DNA of 42,452 nucleotides, from NCBI GenBank assembly GCA_020047715.1, contig JAIFNN010000014.1:1-42452 (forward strand), in the 5' to 3' direction. The translations under genes and the position numbers were made by a program. Of the stretch, positions 42,394-42,452 are shown piece after piece. Source of the stretch: Bacteroidota bacterium. Lineage in GTDB: Bacteria > Bacteroidota > Bacteroidia > Bacteroidales > GCA-2748055. How positions within the stretch are numbered: position 1 is the stretch's first letter; the number at the start of each line of letters is the position of its first letter. The notes beneath the pieces are model-generated. The model was given only the letters and a program-made list of their open reading frames with translations. It searched no databases and was not told the origin of the DNA.

Positions 42394-42452
42394 ATGGAAA
42401 ATGTAAATTTAATCGACACCTTTTCAGAGTTTAAGGAGTTAAAGAACATCGA
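42394..42452 (+). CDS. nusA: transcription factor NusA, N-terminal fragment cut by window
   Basis: Nineteen codons are present (MENVNLIDTFSEFKELKNI) and match the start of Bacteroidota NusA. Position directly after rimP supports this. The rest lies outside the window. Confidence 0.85.
   Translation, partial: MENVNLIDTFSEFKELKNI

Noticed and set aside
1-42452. CRISPR array, rRNA, tRNA genes, complete insertion sequence
   Set aside because: None found by eye on either strand: no regularly spaced repeats with unique spacers, no transposase and no recognisable tRNA arms.

Overview
The window is chromosomal DNA of a Bacteroidota bacterium, most likely in or near the Bacteroidales/Marinilabiliales. 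The pointers are an LpxC-FabZ fusion gene, a type IX secretion sorting domain, a GSCFA-family protein, a TonB receptor with a carboxypeptidase-like N-terminal domain, a suf order typical of the phylum, and several promoters of the Bacteroidetes form (-7 TAnnTTTG with TTG about 19-20 nt upstream). No rRNA, tRNA or CRISPR array was seen. Both ends cut genes: an acetyltransferase on the left and nusA on the right.

Layout. 1-1459 (minus): a surface-glycan pair, a GT2 glycosyltransferase followed by a WecD-like acetyltransferase. 1901-4955 (plus): arginine decarboxylase speA, a VF530-type small DNA-binding protein, an S4 RNA-binding protein and a secreted helical protein. 5045-7217: folB with a tiny cysteine-rich CWC gene, then a divergent Na+-dependent transporter. 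7218-11554: an accessory island, all minus strand, holding a T9SS-sorted protein, a Fic AMP-transferase and a HigB/HigA-like toxin-antitoxin pair, separated by repeated non-coding elements. 11555-19296 (minus): an outer-membrane and polysaccharide block with a TonB receptor, lipoprotein, unknown protein, GH63/MGH1-like glycosidase lipoprotein and a sulfatase-fold lipoprotein that lacks its catalytic residues. 19377-22330: GSCFA protein, lipase-like hydrolase and queG. 22327-29481: Fe-S assembly (sufB, C, D, S, then sufE and sufT), split by a plus-strand AAA ATPase gene. 29785-36250: thiL, then the lipid A genes lpxD, lpxC/fabZ and lpxA with an HD phosphohydrolase, and mscL. 36304-39301: M1 aminopeptidase and a RhlE-type helicase. 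39366-41706: hicBA, and divergently a BlaI-type repressor with an M56-M23 membrane metallopeptidase. 41912-end: rimP-nusA.

The strongest observations are: (1) a perfect 62-bp palindrome at the fic promoter with four CGCAT/ATGCG half-sites and a -7 element at each end; (2) two related 330-370 bp non-coding elements in the same orientation flanking fic, each ending at the stop codon of a gene with a group II intron-like 3' end; (3) a sulfatase-fold protein in which the formylglycine cysteine, an active-site His and a metal-binding Asp are all replaced; (4) an ATPase gene with a tandem dyad operator inserted in the suf cluster; (5) two matching 16-bp dyads over the blaI-type promoter and a matching half-site at the hicBA promoter. 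Functions are read from motifs and family knowledge; no database search was possible.
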